From Myroides fluvii (GTDB taxonomy: Bacteria; Bacteroidota; Bacteroidia; Flavobacteriales; Flavobacteriaceae): a DNA stretch of 64,000 nucleotides. Every line of letters starts with the position of its first letter. Positions within the stretch are counted from its first letter, which is position 1. Position numbers and translations under genes: made by a program. The notes under the pieces are model-generated. The model saw only the letters and a list, made by a program, of their open reading frames with translations, searched no databases and was not told the origin of the DNA. Where the stretch lies: the NCBI RefSeq assembly GCF_009792295.1, contig NZ_CP039934.1, forward strand, positions 62,001-126,000. Direction: 5' to 3'. Of this stretch, positions 49,795 through 57,693 are shown in pieces.

Positions 49795-50839
49795 ATTTAT
49801 CGTATTCTTGCATATCTTTTCTGGCTTGAGCACCTAATTGTTTGCATAATTCAGGTTGTGTCATCAGGCTTAAACAACGCTCTACCATTTGCTGTGGGTT
49901 TGCTGGGGGAATCAAATAGCCATTCACTCCGTCGTCAATTAAATCTGATGGGCCGTAATCTACATCAAAGGCAACAACGGGAACTTCATGGGCCATTGCT
50001 TCTAAAAAAGCCATTGGCATACCCTCCATATTGGAAGTGTGTAGCATAAAAGCACTGGCTTGTATTTCGCGATTGACATCTTCCACTTCTCCTTTCCAAA
50101 TCACGGAGTCTACTGCTATTGACTGTAGCTGAGCAACATAAGAAGGTGTTCCTGTTCCGCAAATCACCAAATACCAATCAGGGTGTACGACTGCGACTTG
50201 CTTCCAAATAGCCAACAGTGTCTCATAATTTTTTTCAGGTACCAATCGACCAATAGCAATTGCCTGTTTACTTAATTTATTTGTAGGCTGAATGTTTTGA
50301 TTGAGTGCTATCCAATTGGGTATTACCTTTATATTCGCATGTGCCCAATCTTTCTTTGAACTTTCATTGAGTACAATCAACCCTGTAAAGCGTTTACTCA
50401 ACCATCTTGTTAGATGATTCACAAGATGGCGCTTCCATTTGGATAAAATTGGAGATAATAAAAAATTACGCGAACCGTGTACTTCAAAGTAGATTGGGAT
50501 TTCTGTCTTCAAAAAATAAGAGGCAAAATACCCTTTTATGCCGTTGTCCAAAACAAAAATAACATCGGGGTTAAATACCTCGATTCCCTGCTGTTGCACA
50601 AAAGAATAATAGCGTTTTACCTGACTAATCGTGCGAATAGGTGCCGTATAAAATTGCCATTGAATCTGAGGATGAAAGGAATAAAAGGGTTGTTTTTGGG
50701 TGTCATTCGTACTGATAATTTGCACTTGAAATCCCATTTGAACAAAGGCATCCGTTTTTTGGCTGAGGATACGCGCTACACCTCCCCCTCCTGTACTAGA
50801 GGTGGTGATATACAATAGCTTTATTCTCTTATTTCCCAT
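49748..50839 (-). CDS. Family 4 glycosyltransferase
   Basis: 363 residues, GT-B fold. N-terminal domain starts KLLYITTSSTGGGGVARILSQK (GGG loop). The C-terminal domain has AIAIGRLVPEKNYETLLAIWKQV, VICGTGTPSYVAQL, SAFMLHTSNMEGMPMAFLEAMAHEVPVVAFDVDYGPSDLI with the E-x7-E motif that binds the nucleotide sugar. Retaining enzyme; sugar unknown. Overlaps the upstream gene (50821-51972) by 19 bases and is downstream of it on the same strand, so both are likely translated together. Convergent overlap of 47 bases with the family 2 gene is rare but plausible. Confidence 0.88.
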   Translation of the reverse strand: MGNKRIKLLYITTSSTGGGGVARILSQKTDAFVQMGFQVQIISTNDTQKQPFYSFHPQIQWQFYTAPIRTISQVKRYYSFVQQQGIEVFNPDVIFVLDNGIKGYFASYFLKTEIPIYFEVHGSRNFLLSPILSKWKRHLVNHLTRWLSKRFTGLIVLNESSKKDWAHANIKVIPNWIALNQNIQPTNKLSKQAIAIGRLVPEKNYETLLAIWKQVAVVHPDWYLVICGTGTPSYVAQLQSIAVDSVIWKGEVEDVNREIQASAFMLHTSNMEGMPMAFLEAMAHEVPVVAFDVDYGPSDLIDDGVNGYLIPPANPQQMVERCLSLMTQPELCKQLGAQARKDMQEYDKSKVLQQWIYFFESLP

Positions 50840-51972
50840 CTTTTTATATACTGATTCGCAATTTTTCTACAATCGTGAACATCTTGCACAAATACACCTG
50901 CGCGTTGTCCTATTTCATTTATCTTGGATGGATGGTCAATCAACCAACTCAATTTAGCAACTAAATAAGCGATATCTGGTTTTGCCGAAATACACACTTC
51001 ATCTTCCTGAAGATTATAGTACTCCAAAAACTCCTCAGAAGCACCTGTAAAGACTACCTGCCCCCTTGCCATAGCCTCTAAAGCATTGTATCCTTGATCT
51101 TTAGACAAAACCTGATCCAAGACGATATGGGCCTCTGCTCGTGCCTTTTTATAAGTATCGTACGGCATTTGTTCGGCTACAATCAAATTAATTTGATTGC
51201 CATACTTGGCTTGAATTTGCTGTAGGGCTTCTTCAAAATAGCCCATTCCCTTTTGGTGGTAATTACCGCGATTGATTCCCAAAAAAATACACACCCGATC
51301 GAAGGGAGCAAACTCCTGTGCGTGGTTTTCCTCTAACACAACAGGATGCGGAATCAATCCCTTATACTTAGCATGAGATTGATTGGGATTCACGTAATCC
51401 ATGTCACTAGCAATAATCCCTGAACAATGTGTAACAATCATTTTTTGCGTTCGCATTACTCCTCTTTTCTGATAAACATCTACGTAGGCATAATAGGGCT
51501 TCAAGTTGGGATTTTGAAGTAAAGGTTGAAGCAAAGACAATTCTTCTGGATGAGTCATCAAGTACTGTAATCCAAAAACGTCTATTCCACAAGAGAGGAG
51601 AAATACTTTTTTATTTTGTGCAAAAACGCGTTTTAAAATTCGCCTTTCCCAAATGGGTAAGGTTTGAATAGGCCGGTCGTTAATCAGTTGTACCGCATCA
51701 AAGTCTTTCATTTTTTTTAGATGCTGTTGCGCTCGCCATCCAATTTCTAACTCGGCTATATCCCATCCAAAAACTTTGTGGATGGCTTTGCGAATCACTG
51801 TTGTCCATCGACCAGTTGTCCAAGAGGGACGAATAGATAAATCAACCTGAAAATCCTTGAATTTATCCCCATCACCAAGCAAGACAACCTCTTCAACCTT
51901 TTCTTGTTGAATCAGTCCCTTTTTTAAGGCAGAATGTAATCCACTATAATCTCCTATTAAAAGTATTCTCAT
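50821..51972 (-). CDS. GT-B type glycosyltransferase
   Basis: 383 residues. The pattern is less conserved than in its neighbours: start MRILLIGDYSGLHSALKKGL, then CIFLGINRGNYHQKGMGYFEEALQQI and, in the C-terminal domain, ILDQVLSKDQGYNALEAMARGQVVFTGASEEFLEYY with the acid E in NALEAMARG at the nucleotide-sugar site. I assign it to the GT-B superfamily on these features and context; family number not fixed. It is divergent from the gene at 52014 and shares a short 40-base gap, so one promoter region must serve both. Confidence 0.75.
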   Translation of the reverse strand: MRILLIGDYSGLHSALKKGLIQQEKVEEVVLLGDGDKFKDFQVDLSIRPSWTTGRWTTVIRKAIHKVFGWDIAELEIGWRAQQHLKKMKDFDAVQLINDRPIQTLPIWERRILKRVFAQNKKVFLLSCGIDVFGLQYLMTHPEELSLLQPLLQNPNLKPYYAYVDVYQKRGVMRTQKMIVTHCSGIIASDMDYVNPNQSHAKYKGLIPHPVVLEENHAQEFAPFDRVCIFLGINRGNYHQKGMGYFEEALQQIQAKYGNQINLIVAEQMPYDTYKKARAEAHIVLDQVLSKDQGYNALEAMARGQVVFTGASEEFLEYYNLQEDEVCISAKPDIAYLVAKLSWLIDHPSKINEIGQRAGVFVQDVHDCRKIANQYIKRWEIRE

Positions 51973-52013
51973 TATCTTAGCCGTGATTTGCTCAAATGTA
52001 CGTTTATCTTTTT

Positions 52014-53105
52014 ATGTCTCAAAAGAAAATAAAAATAGCACTATTGGGGGACACCCTTGCTCACGGAGGTGCAGAACGCATCCACAGTACGCTATCTTTA
52101 TACTTTGAACAGCTGGACTTTGACGTACACAACATCATCAACTTAGATAGTATTACTTATCCCTATGGGGGTGTTCTATACAACCTTGGTGTGGTAAAAT
52201 CCGCTCATTTTTCGCTTGGGAATAAATTGAAACGCTTCCGATTATTTCAGCAGTATATCCAAGGTAATTCCTTTGATTATATTCTCGACTTTAGAACGAG
52301 AAGCAAGCCTTTTACTGAAGTATTGTTGCAGCACTTCATTTTTGACACGACCTATATTCCTACAGTACACAGTGCTCATTTACCCTGGTACTTTACCTCT
52401 AGTTCCTTTTGGGGCAAGCGCATCTATCGCAAAGCCCATTCGATTATCTGCGTCAGTCAAGCCATTGCAGAACAGGTTAAAGCGACCTATCACTATCCTC
52501 AAGTGCAAACCTTATACAATCCCATTGCTGTGGAAGACATTCACCAGCAAATGCATGAAGCCAATCCTTTTCAAGGGAAACGCTATGTTGTAGCCTGTGG
52601 TAGAATGGATACGGATATCAAACAATTCGATCGCCTGATTGAAAGCTATGCGCAAAGTCGATTGCCTAAACAAGACATTCACTTGGTTATTCTAGGAGAT
52701 GGTGCTCAAAAAATTGGTTTAGAACAACGAGTAGAAGCACTTAATTTAAAAGAGAGGGTTTCCCTTCCTGGCTTTTACGAGAATCCTTTTCCTATTTTTA
52801 AAGAGGCTTTGTTCTTTGTACACAGTAGTCGATTGGAAGGTTTTCCGACCGTATTTTTAGAAGCTTTGGCTTGTGGTATACCCGTGATTAGTTTTAATTG
52901 TCCCACAGGACCCAGTGAAATCATCCAATCAGGGTACAATGGTTTACTAATCGAAAATCAAAACTTTGACGCACTTCAGGAAGCAATGGAAAAACTTGCT
53001 CTAGACGAGAATCAACGCATAAATCTGAAGGCTAACGCTTTAGATTCTGTACGTTCTTTTGACATTCAAGCCATAGGAAAACAATGGTTAGCACTCTTGC
53101 GTTAA
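52014..53105 (+). CDS. Family 4 glycosyltransferase
   Basis: 363 residues from ATG 52014 (369 from the ATG at 51996, which would add MYVYLF). GT-B fold: KIALLGDTLAHGGAERIHSTLSLYF, VACGRMDTDIKQFDRLIESYAQS, LVILGDGAQKIGLEQRVEALNL and HSSRLEGFPTVFLEALACGIPVISFNCPTGPSEII, with the E-x7-E motif. It likely adds one sugar of the surface polysaccharide repeat. The end overlaps the start of the ketoisomerase gene region on the other strand by 18 bases. Confidence 0.88.
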   Translation: MSQKKIKIALLGDTLAHGGAERIHSTLSLYFEQLDFDVHNIINLDSITYPYGGVLYNLGVVKSAHFSLGNKLKRFRLFQQYIQGNSFDYILDFRTRSKPFTEVLLQHFIFDTTYIPTVHSAHLPWYFTSSSFWGKRIYRKAHSIICVSQAIAEQVKATYHYPQVQTLYNPIAVEDIHQQMHEANPFQGKRYVVACGRMDTDIKQFDRLIESYAQSRLPKQDIHLVILGDGAQKIGLEQRVEALNLKERVSLPGFYENPFPIFKEALFFVHSSRLEGFPTVFLEALACGIPVISFNCPTGPSEIIQSGYNGLLIENQNFDALQEAMEKLALDENQRINLKANALDSVRSFDIQAIGKQWLALLR

Positions 53106-53513
53106 GGCTACCATTTCTAGAAACTGATCGTATGAACGAATGTAATCCGATTCATCATATAATCCCGAATTCACGGCTAAGCAAACCGTTCCTGTTTGAA
53201 AGTTTTGCAATATACTCCAAATACCCGGTTGAAGAATTAATCCCTTAGCGGGGTTGTCTAAAACAACAGTTCTCTTTTGGATACCATCGTCTAATACTAC
53301 TTCAAGGCTGCCATTAAGCGCAAAGAGAATCGTTGTTTGTTCTTTGTGTGCATGCCCTCCTCTACTTTTTCCACGAGGAACCTCGTAAATAAAAAATACG
53401 CGTTTGATATCAAAGGAAATTATATCCCCTTGAATCACCGCGAGATTTCCTCTCTCATCTTGTATTTCTGGGACACTCATTTCACTACAATCAAAAATGC
53501 TATATTTTTTCAT
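53088..53513 (-). CDS. Sugar 3,4-ketoisomerase (FdtA/QdtA type cupin)
   Basis: 141 residues, a small cupin. The pattern IQGDIISFDIKRVFFIYEVPRGKSRGGHAHKEQTTILFALNGSLEVVLDDG contains the GGHAHK segment whose His residues are catalytic in FdtA/QdtA, which convert dTDP-4-keto-6-deoxyglucose to the 3-keto isomer (Qui3N or Fuc3N pathways). Downstream Wzx and the DegT aminotransferase on the same strand fit: FdtB would then aminate the 3-keto sugar. The acetyltransferase (FdtC/QdtC) is not present in the window. The stop codon abuts the neighbour genes directly, as in an operon. Confidence 0.85.
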   Translation of the reverse strand: MKKYSIFDCSEMSVPEIQDERGNLAVIQGDIISFDIKRVFFIYEVPRGKSRGGHAHKEQTTILFALNGSLEVVLDDGIQKRTVVLDNPAKGLILQPGIWSILQNFQTGTVCLAVNSGLYDESDYIRSYDQFLEMVALTQEC

Positions 53514-54809
53514 CTATACTTGGGTATGTTTGGACTCCGAACGGCTAAAATACCAAGAAAAATAGACAACTAAAACACAACTGTAAATTATATATGCTAA
53601 AGTGTAGCCTAAAGTGGCTGCTTCCATATCAAAATGATCAATTAACAGATAGGTAAACCCATAATAACAGCTAAAAAACAAGGTTTCACAAAAGAGATAA
53701 GGCCAAAGTAGGCGTTCAGTATAGAAAAGCAACCCGTAAATTAACACAGCTCCTTTGATAAAATCGCCGACTAATTGCCATTGAAGCAAATCAATCATGG
53801 GGTTAAAACTATCGTCTAAAACGAGTGGAATAATCCAGCTACGCGTTAGGTAAACCACCGCTAATCCCAAAGCGAATAAAGGTAAAACTGCGGTTAAATA
53901 CAATCGAATAACTTTTTTCTTCTCTTGAAAAAGGTGTGTTTTTGCTAATTGAGGTAAAAAATAAGTAAAAGCCAAGGTCGTAATAAACAGCATGTAAATG
54001 CCTGAAATGCGCTGAATACCTTCCCAAATACCGGCGAGTTCTACTCCGGTGTGTTTCATCAACAGCTTGCGTATCCACAGCAAACACAACGGACTAACAA
54101 CAGCGGAAAACAAGGCCATTACCGCATAAGAAAACAAAGGTTTGATTAGTGAAAAATCAAACGGTTGCCATTTTAATTGCAACAATTGTTTCACCCAAAA
54201 CAGGGAAACAAAAAACAAAACTACAGGACTTAAGATCATGGCATACAAGGCCCCACCTAATCCTTGGGTATATACTAAATAGAACGTAAGCAGCAAACCA
54301 GAGACATTCCCAATCATATTGAGGTAAATTACCTTTTTAAATTGAGATAATCCCGTTAAAAAGGCCATCCAAATACCGTTCAACACTTGTAAAGGAAAGG
54401 CAAAAGCCAAGCAAATAAACAAATTGGTCATCGAAAAAGCTCCTTCAAAGAGATAGAGATCCAATTCCCTCCGCCAAACGAATAAACACACGGAAACCAG
54501 GAGCAAAACGACGAGCATAAAACGCAACAAAGTCGTTACAAATTGCTCCACTCGCTTTTGATCCGCTCGATGAGAGGCTACGTATTGTACAATTCCATTG
54601 GCTAATCCAAAAGAGGTAAAAGCTTCTAAGGAAGCCAACATATTACGCAGATTTCCCATATAGGCCATCCCCGAAGCTCCAACAAAAAGGGCCAGTATCT
54701 TGGCAGAAAACAAAGCCGTAACCAATCGAACAACAATACCGATTGTATTCAATAAAGTTACAGCTGTAAATTCACTCTGTTTTATTTTTTGCCAAATTGA
54801 CTTATCCAT
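53514..54809 (-). CDS. O-antigen flippase (Wzx-like)
   Basis: 431 residues with about 12 membrane helices and no long soluble part. Members of the MATE/MVF polysaccharide transporters carry lipid-linked repeat units across the inner membrane. A typical early piece is FTAVTLLNTIGIVVRLVTALFSAKILALFVGASGMAYMGNLRNMLASLEAFTSFGLANGIVQYVASH. The gene starts 1 base into the stop of the aminotransferase (TAATG type overlap at 54809) and ends right before the ketoisomerase start, so the three genes form a tight minus-strand operon. Orthologue class within Wzx not determined. Confidence 0.85.
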   Translation of the reverse strand: MDKSIWQKIKQSEFTAVTLLNTIGIVVRLVTALFSAKILALFVGASGMAYMGNLRNMLASLEAFTSFGLANGIVQYVASHRADQKRVEQFVTTLLRFMLVVLLLVSVCLFVWRRELDLYLFEGAFSMTNLFICLAFAFPLQVLNGIWMAFLTGLSQFKKVIYLNMIGNVSGLLLTFYLVYTQGLGGALYAMILSPVVLFFVSLFWVKQLLQLKWQPFDFSLIKPLFSYAVMALFSAVVSPLCLLWIRKLLMKHTGVELAGIWEGIQRISGIYMLFITTLAFTYFLPQLAKTHLFQEKKKVIRLYLTAVLPLFALGLAVVYLTRSWIIPLVLDDSFNPMIDLLQWQLVGDFIKGAVLIYGLLFYTERLLWPYLFCETLFFSCYYGFTYLLIDHFDMEAATLGYTLAYIIYSCVLVVYFSWYFSRSESKHTQV

Positions 54810-55906
54810 TAATATGCGTTTATTGCTTCAATCACTTGCGTAACTTCTTCTTCTTTGAGAACGGGAGACATGGGAATACTCACTACTTCTTGATGAATTA
54901 ACTCTGTTACTGGTAGCTGCAAATAGCTAAATTCTGCTAAAGCCGGTTGTTGATGAGGAGCAATCGGATAATGGATCAGCGTCTGTATTCCCCTTGACAA
55001 GAGATAACGTTGAAAATGCTCTCGATCCGCAACGCGAACGACAAAGAGATGAAAATTATGTCCTCCTTCTGAAGAGAGATGTGGCAAGATAATTTTTACA
55101 TTTTTAATTTCGCGCAAATAGCGATAAGCAACAATCAAGCGTTTTTGATTGTCTGCATCTAGCTGGGGTAGTTTTAAATTGAGAATAGCGGCTTGAACTT
55201 CATCCAAACGCGAATTGTATCCTTTGTATTTATTTTGATACTTGATATGTGATCCGTAATTGCGGGTAGCGCGAATCACTTCTACTAAATCCAAATGATT
55301 GGTCGTAATAGCTCCTCCATCTCCTAGACAACCCAAATTCTTACTTGGATAAAAACTAAAAGCAGCCGCATCACCAAAAGCACCTGCTTTGCAACCGTGC
55401 AATACTGTTCCGTGGGCTTGAGCGGCATCTTCGATCAATAGCAAGGCTCTATCCTGACAATAGTGTTTAATTTTATCCATTTCATACACTTGCCCGTACA
55501 AATGAACCACCAATACCGCTTTGGTAGCTGAAGTCATGGAATAGCTTATCCCGTGAACATCCATCGTGTAACTATCCAAGTTGGGTTCCACCAAAACTGG
55601 ATTCAGTCCACAATCCAACAAGGCTAAAATTGTAGCTATATAGGTATTTGCCGGTACTAATACGTCGTCTCCGACACTGAGTTTTCCCAATTTAATATAC
55701 CCATCAAAGATCAATTTCAATGCATCTAAACCATTGCCCACACCTACGCAGAAAGAAGTACCGCAATAGGCTGCAAACTGCTCTTCGAATGTTACCACTT
55801 CATTTCCTAGCATATAAATACCATCGTGAAAGATTTGCTTTATTTTCTGCAAATAAGCATCCTCAAAAGGTTGATTAATCTGTTGTAAATCTAAAAATGA
55901 TATCAT
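54809..55906 (-). CDS. DegT/DnrJ/EryC1 family sugar aminotransferase (FdtB-like)
   Basis: 365 residues, PLP-dependent. Internal aldimine Lys in [19 protein letters not shown] (about residue 185), phosphate-binding [13 protein letters not shown] and [10 protein letters not shown]. Together with the ketoisomerase at 53088 it makes a dTDP-3-amino-3,6-dideoxy sugar (Fuc3N or Qui3N) likely; FdtB-type enzymes start with this MISFLDLQ pattern. It is first in the minus-strand operon fdtB-wzx-fdtA, with promoter region full of heptamer and octamer repeats upstream (55907-56364). A paralogue sits at 24839. Confidence 0.85.
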   Translation of the reverse strand: MISFLDLQQINQPFEDAYLQKIKQIFHDGIYMLGNEVVTFEEQFAAYCGTSFCVGVGNGLDALKLIFDGYIKLGKLSVGDDVLVPANTYIATILALLDCGLNPVLVEPNLDSYTMDVHGISYSMTSATKAVLVVHLYGQVYEMDKIKHYCQDRALLLIEDAAQAHGTVLHGCKAGAFGDAAAFSFYPSKNLGCLGDGGAITTNHLDLVEVIRATRNYGSHIKYQNKYKGYNSRLDEVQAAILNLKLPQLDADNQKRLIVAYRYLREIKNVKIILPHLSSEGGHNFHLFVVRVADREHFQRYLLSRGIQTLIHYPIAPHQQPALAEFSYLQLPVTELIHQEVVSIPMSPVLKEEEVTQVIEAINAY

Positions 55907-55952
55907 GAAATAGATGTGAGTTTAAAAAGTAAATATAGGAGTTTTTTTTGTG

Positions 55953-56040
55953 GTTGTTTGTTGTTTGTTGTTCGTTGTTCGTTGTTCGTTGTTTGGTGAG
56001 GTGGTGAGAGGGTGAGGTGGTGAGGTGGTGAGGTGGTGAG
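55953..56040. repeat. Six heptamers (GTTGTTY) followed by six octamers (GGTGAGGT)
   Basis: GTTGTTT or GTTGTTC units at 55953-55994, then GGTGAGGT/GGTGAGAG octamer units at 55995-56040. The heptamers are the reverse complement of the CAACAAA-type units at 44994-45140. Confidence 0.85.
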
Positions 56041-56084
56041 ATTTGTTTAAAGAAAACATCATTTTATTTTAGAAAAATCTACCG

Positions 56085-56290
56085 ATAACTCATAACAGCT
56101 AACTCATAACAGCTAACTCATAACAGCTAACTCATAACCGATAACTCATAACCGATAACTCATAACCGATAACTCATAACCGATAACTCATAACCGATAA
56201 CTCATAACCGATAACTCATAACAGCTAACTCATAACAGTTCATAACCGATAACTCATAACCGATAACTCATAACAGCTCATAACTGATAA
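56085..56290. repeat. Heptanucleotide array, 27 units with two short breaks
   Basis: Twenty-two units from 56085 to 56238 (ATAACTC, ATAACAG, CTAACTC, ATAACCG), a 3-base insertion, five units (56242-56276), a 3-base insertion, and a last part ending at 56290. In another phase the units read CGATAAC and TCATAAC, related to the GTTAACC family. It ends at the rplT terminator. Confidence 0.9.
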
Positions 56291-56291
56291 C

Positions 56292-56324
56292 AAAAAAAAG
56301 CCCTACTCATGAGTAGGGCTTTTA
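56292..56324 (-). terminator. Terminator of the thrS-infC-rpmI-rplT operon
   Basis: Minus-strand stem AAAAGCCCTACTC/GAGTAGGGCTTTT with eight T after it, 40 bases downstream of rplT. Confidence 0.9.
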
Positions 56325-56364
56325 ACTATATTAAGTAAGACTAATCTGATTTGACAAACGTTTC

Positions 56365-56709
56365 TTATTTTACTTTATTAACGATAGCTGCGAAAGCTTC
56401 AGGGTGATTTGTAGCTAAATCTGCAAGAACTTTACGGTTCAATTCGATGTTATTAGCTTTCAATTTACCGATGAATACAGAATAGCTTAATCCGTGTAAT
56501 CTTGCACCAGCGTTGATACGCATAATCCAAAGTGAACGGAAATTTCTTTTCTTTTGTTTTCTATCACGGTAAGCATAAAGCATTGCTTTTTCTACCGCGT
56601 TTTTAGCTACTGTCCAAACGTTTTTACGTCTTCCAAAGTAACCTTTGGCTTGCTTCAAAATTCTTTTTCTTCGAGCTCTTGAAGCTACTGCGTTTACTGA
56701 TCTTGCCAT
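56365..56709 (-). CDS. rplT: 50S ribosomal protein L20
   Basis: 114 residues, normal length. Basic, binds 23S rRNA early in large-subunit assembly. Starts [32 protein letters not shown], contains [36 protein letters not shown] and ends with [20 protein letters not shown]. The order thrS-infC-rpmI-rplT is the common bacterial arrangement. In E. coli L20 represses rpmI-rplT translation through an mRNA site; here I saw no obvious mimic in the 113-base gap upstream. Confidence 0.97.
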   Translation of the reverse strand: MARSVNAVASRARRKRILKQAKGYFGRRKNVWTVAKNAVEKAMLYAYRDRKQKKRNFRSLWIMRINAGARLHGLSYSVFIGKLKANNIELNRKVLADLATNHPEAFAAIVNKVK

Positions 56710-56822
56710 TTTTTACAAGTGTTTTTTGTAGTGGGCGACTTTTTCAAGTTCTTCTAAATGCTTAAGCACCACTCCAGGGTTATTAAATAAATTTAACCAA
56801 ATCTAAATCTAGTTTCCTAGAA

Positions 56823-57020
56823 TTAGATTAATCTTAATTGATCTTTGATACTTTTCTCATCTGCTTTAGACACTAAAGTAGAGTGAGTTAAAGCTAATTT
56901 ACGCTTTTTAGATTTTTTAGTCAAAATGTGACTTTTGAAAGCGTGTTTTCTTTTGATTCTTCCAGTACCTGTTAGCTTGAAACGCTTTTTAGCACTAGAT
57001 TTAGTTTTCATTTTAGGCAT
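56823..57020 (-). CDS. rpmI: 50S ribosomal protein L35
   Basis: 65 residues, strongly basic ([62 protein letters not shown] pattern typical). Structural component of the large ribosomal subunit. 63 bases after infC and 113 bases before rplT. Start ATG 57020 is unambiguous. Confidence 0.97.
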   Translation of the reverse strand: MPKMKTKSSAKKRFKLTGTGRIKRKHAFKSHILTKKSKKRKLALTHSTLVSKADEKSIKDQLRLI

Positions 57021-57083
57021 TTTGTTCCTAGGTATTATGATTATCTTACTTAATTCTATTTTTATTCTTTTCGAGTGAAAGAA

Positions 57084-57641
57084 TTATTTGGTCTTCTTTT
57101 TAGGAGCGATGAACATAGTCATACGTTTTCCTTCCAATACAGGCATAGACTCTACCTTTCCGTATTCTTCTAAATCCTGCGCTAATCTCAGTAACAAAAT
57201 TTGTCCTTGATCTTTATAGATGATAGAACGACCTTTAAAGAATACAAATGCTTTTAATTTAGCTCCTTCTTTTAAGAACTTTTCAGCATTTTTCTTCTTA
57301 AACTCATAGTCATGCTCATCAGTTTGAGGACCAAAACGAATTTCCTTTACGGTAATTTGCGTTGATTTAGCTTTCAACATTTTCTCGCGCTTCTTTTGCT
57401 CGTAAAGGAACTTTTTATAGTCAATTACTTTACAAACGGGCGGTTCTGCATTGGGAGAAATCTCCACTAAATCTAACTCTTGCTCTTCAGCTAAACGCAA
57501 AGCGTCAGCTAGTTTATATACACCCGTTTCGACGTTGTCTCCGACAAGTCGAACTTCAGGAACACGGATTGCGTTGTTTACTCGATGCAAATCCTTCTTC
57601 TCTTCGCGAGGTCTAAATCCCCCTCTTTGTCTTACTGCTAT
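57084..57641 (-). CDS. infC: Translation initiation factor IF-3 with apparent ATA start
   Basis: Prevents premature subunit joining and checks start-codon choice. From ATA at 57641 the product has 185 residues, reading (M)[19 protein letters not shown] and continuing [20 protein letters not shown]. The N-terminal domain, the linker ([36 protein letters not shown]) and the C-terminal domain are complete. No ATG, GTG or TTG lies upstream in frame before the stop at 57654; a TTG at 57590 would cut off conserved N-terminal residues. A second option is ATT at 57653. Rare initiation codons (AUU in E. coli) on infC are a known autoregulation device; ATA would be a variant. Confidence 0.85.
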   Translation of the reverse strand: MAVRQRGGFRPREEKKDLHRVNNAIRVPEVRLVGDNVETGVYKLADALRLAEEQELDLVEISPNAEPPVCKVIDYKKFLYEQKKREKMLKAKSTQITVKEIRFGPQTDEHDYEFKKKNAEKFLKEGAKLKAFVFFKGRSIIYKDQGQILLLRLAQDLEEYGKVESMPVLEGKRMTMFIAPKKKTK

Positions 57642-57693
57642 GGCTTTAAAAATTTAAATGCTTGGTTCTACAAGCGTTATACATCATTTGTTT

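Larger units (their letters stand above)
55907..56364. other. Repeat-filled intergenic region between polysaccharide genes and rplT
   Basis: 458 bases without a gene: two different repeat arrays (55953-56040 and 56085-56290) and the rplT terminator. Any promoter for the aminotransferase operon must lie in or before the arrays. Confidence 0.75.

Noticed and set aside
57084-57590. infC starting at TTG 57590
   Set aside because: It removes the basic conserved N-terminus visible upstream in the same frame.
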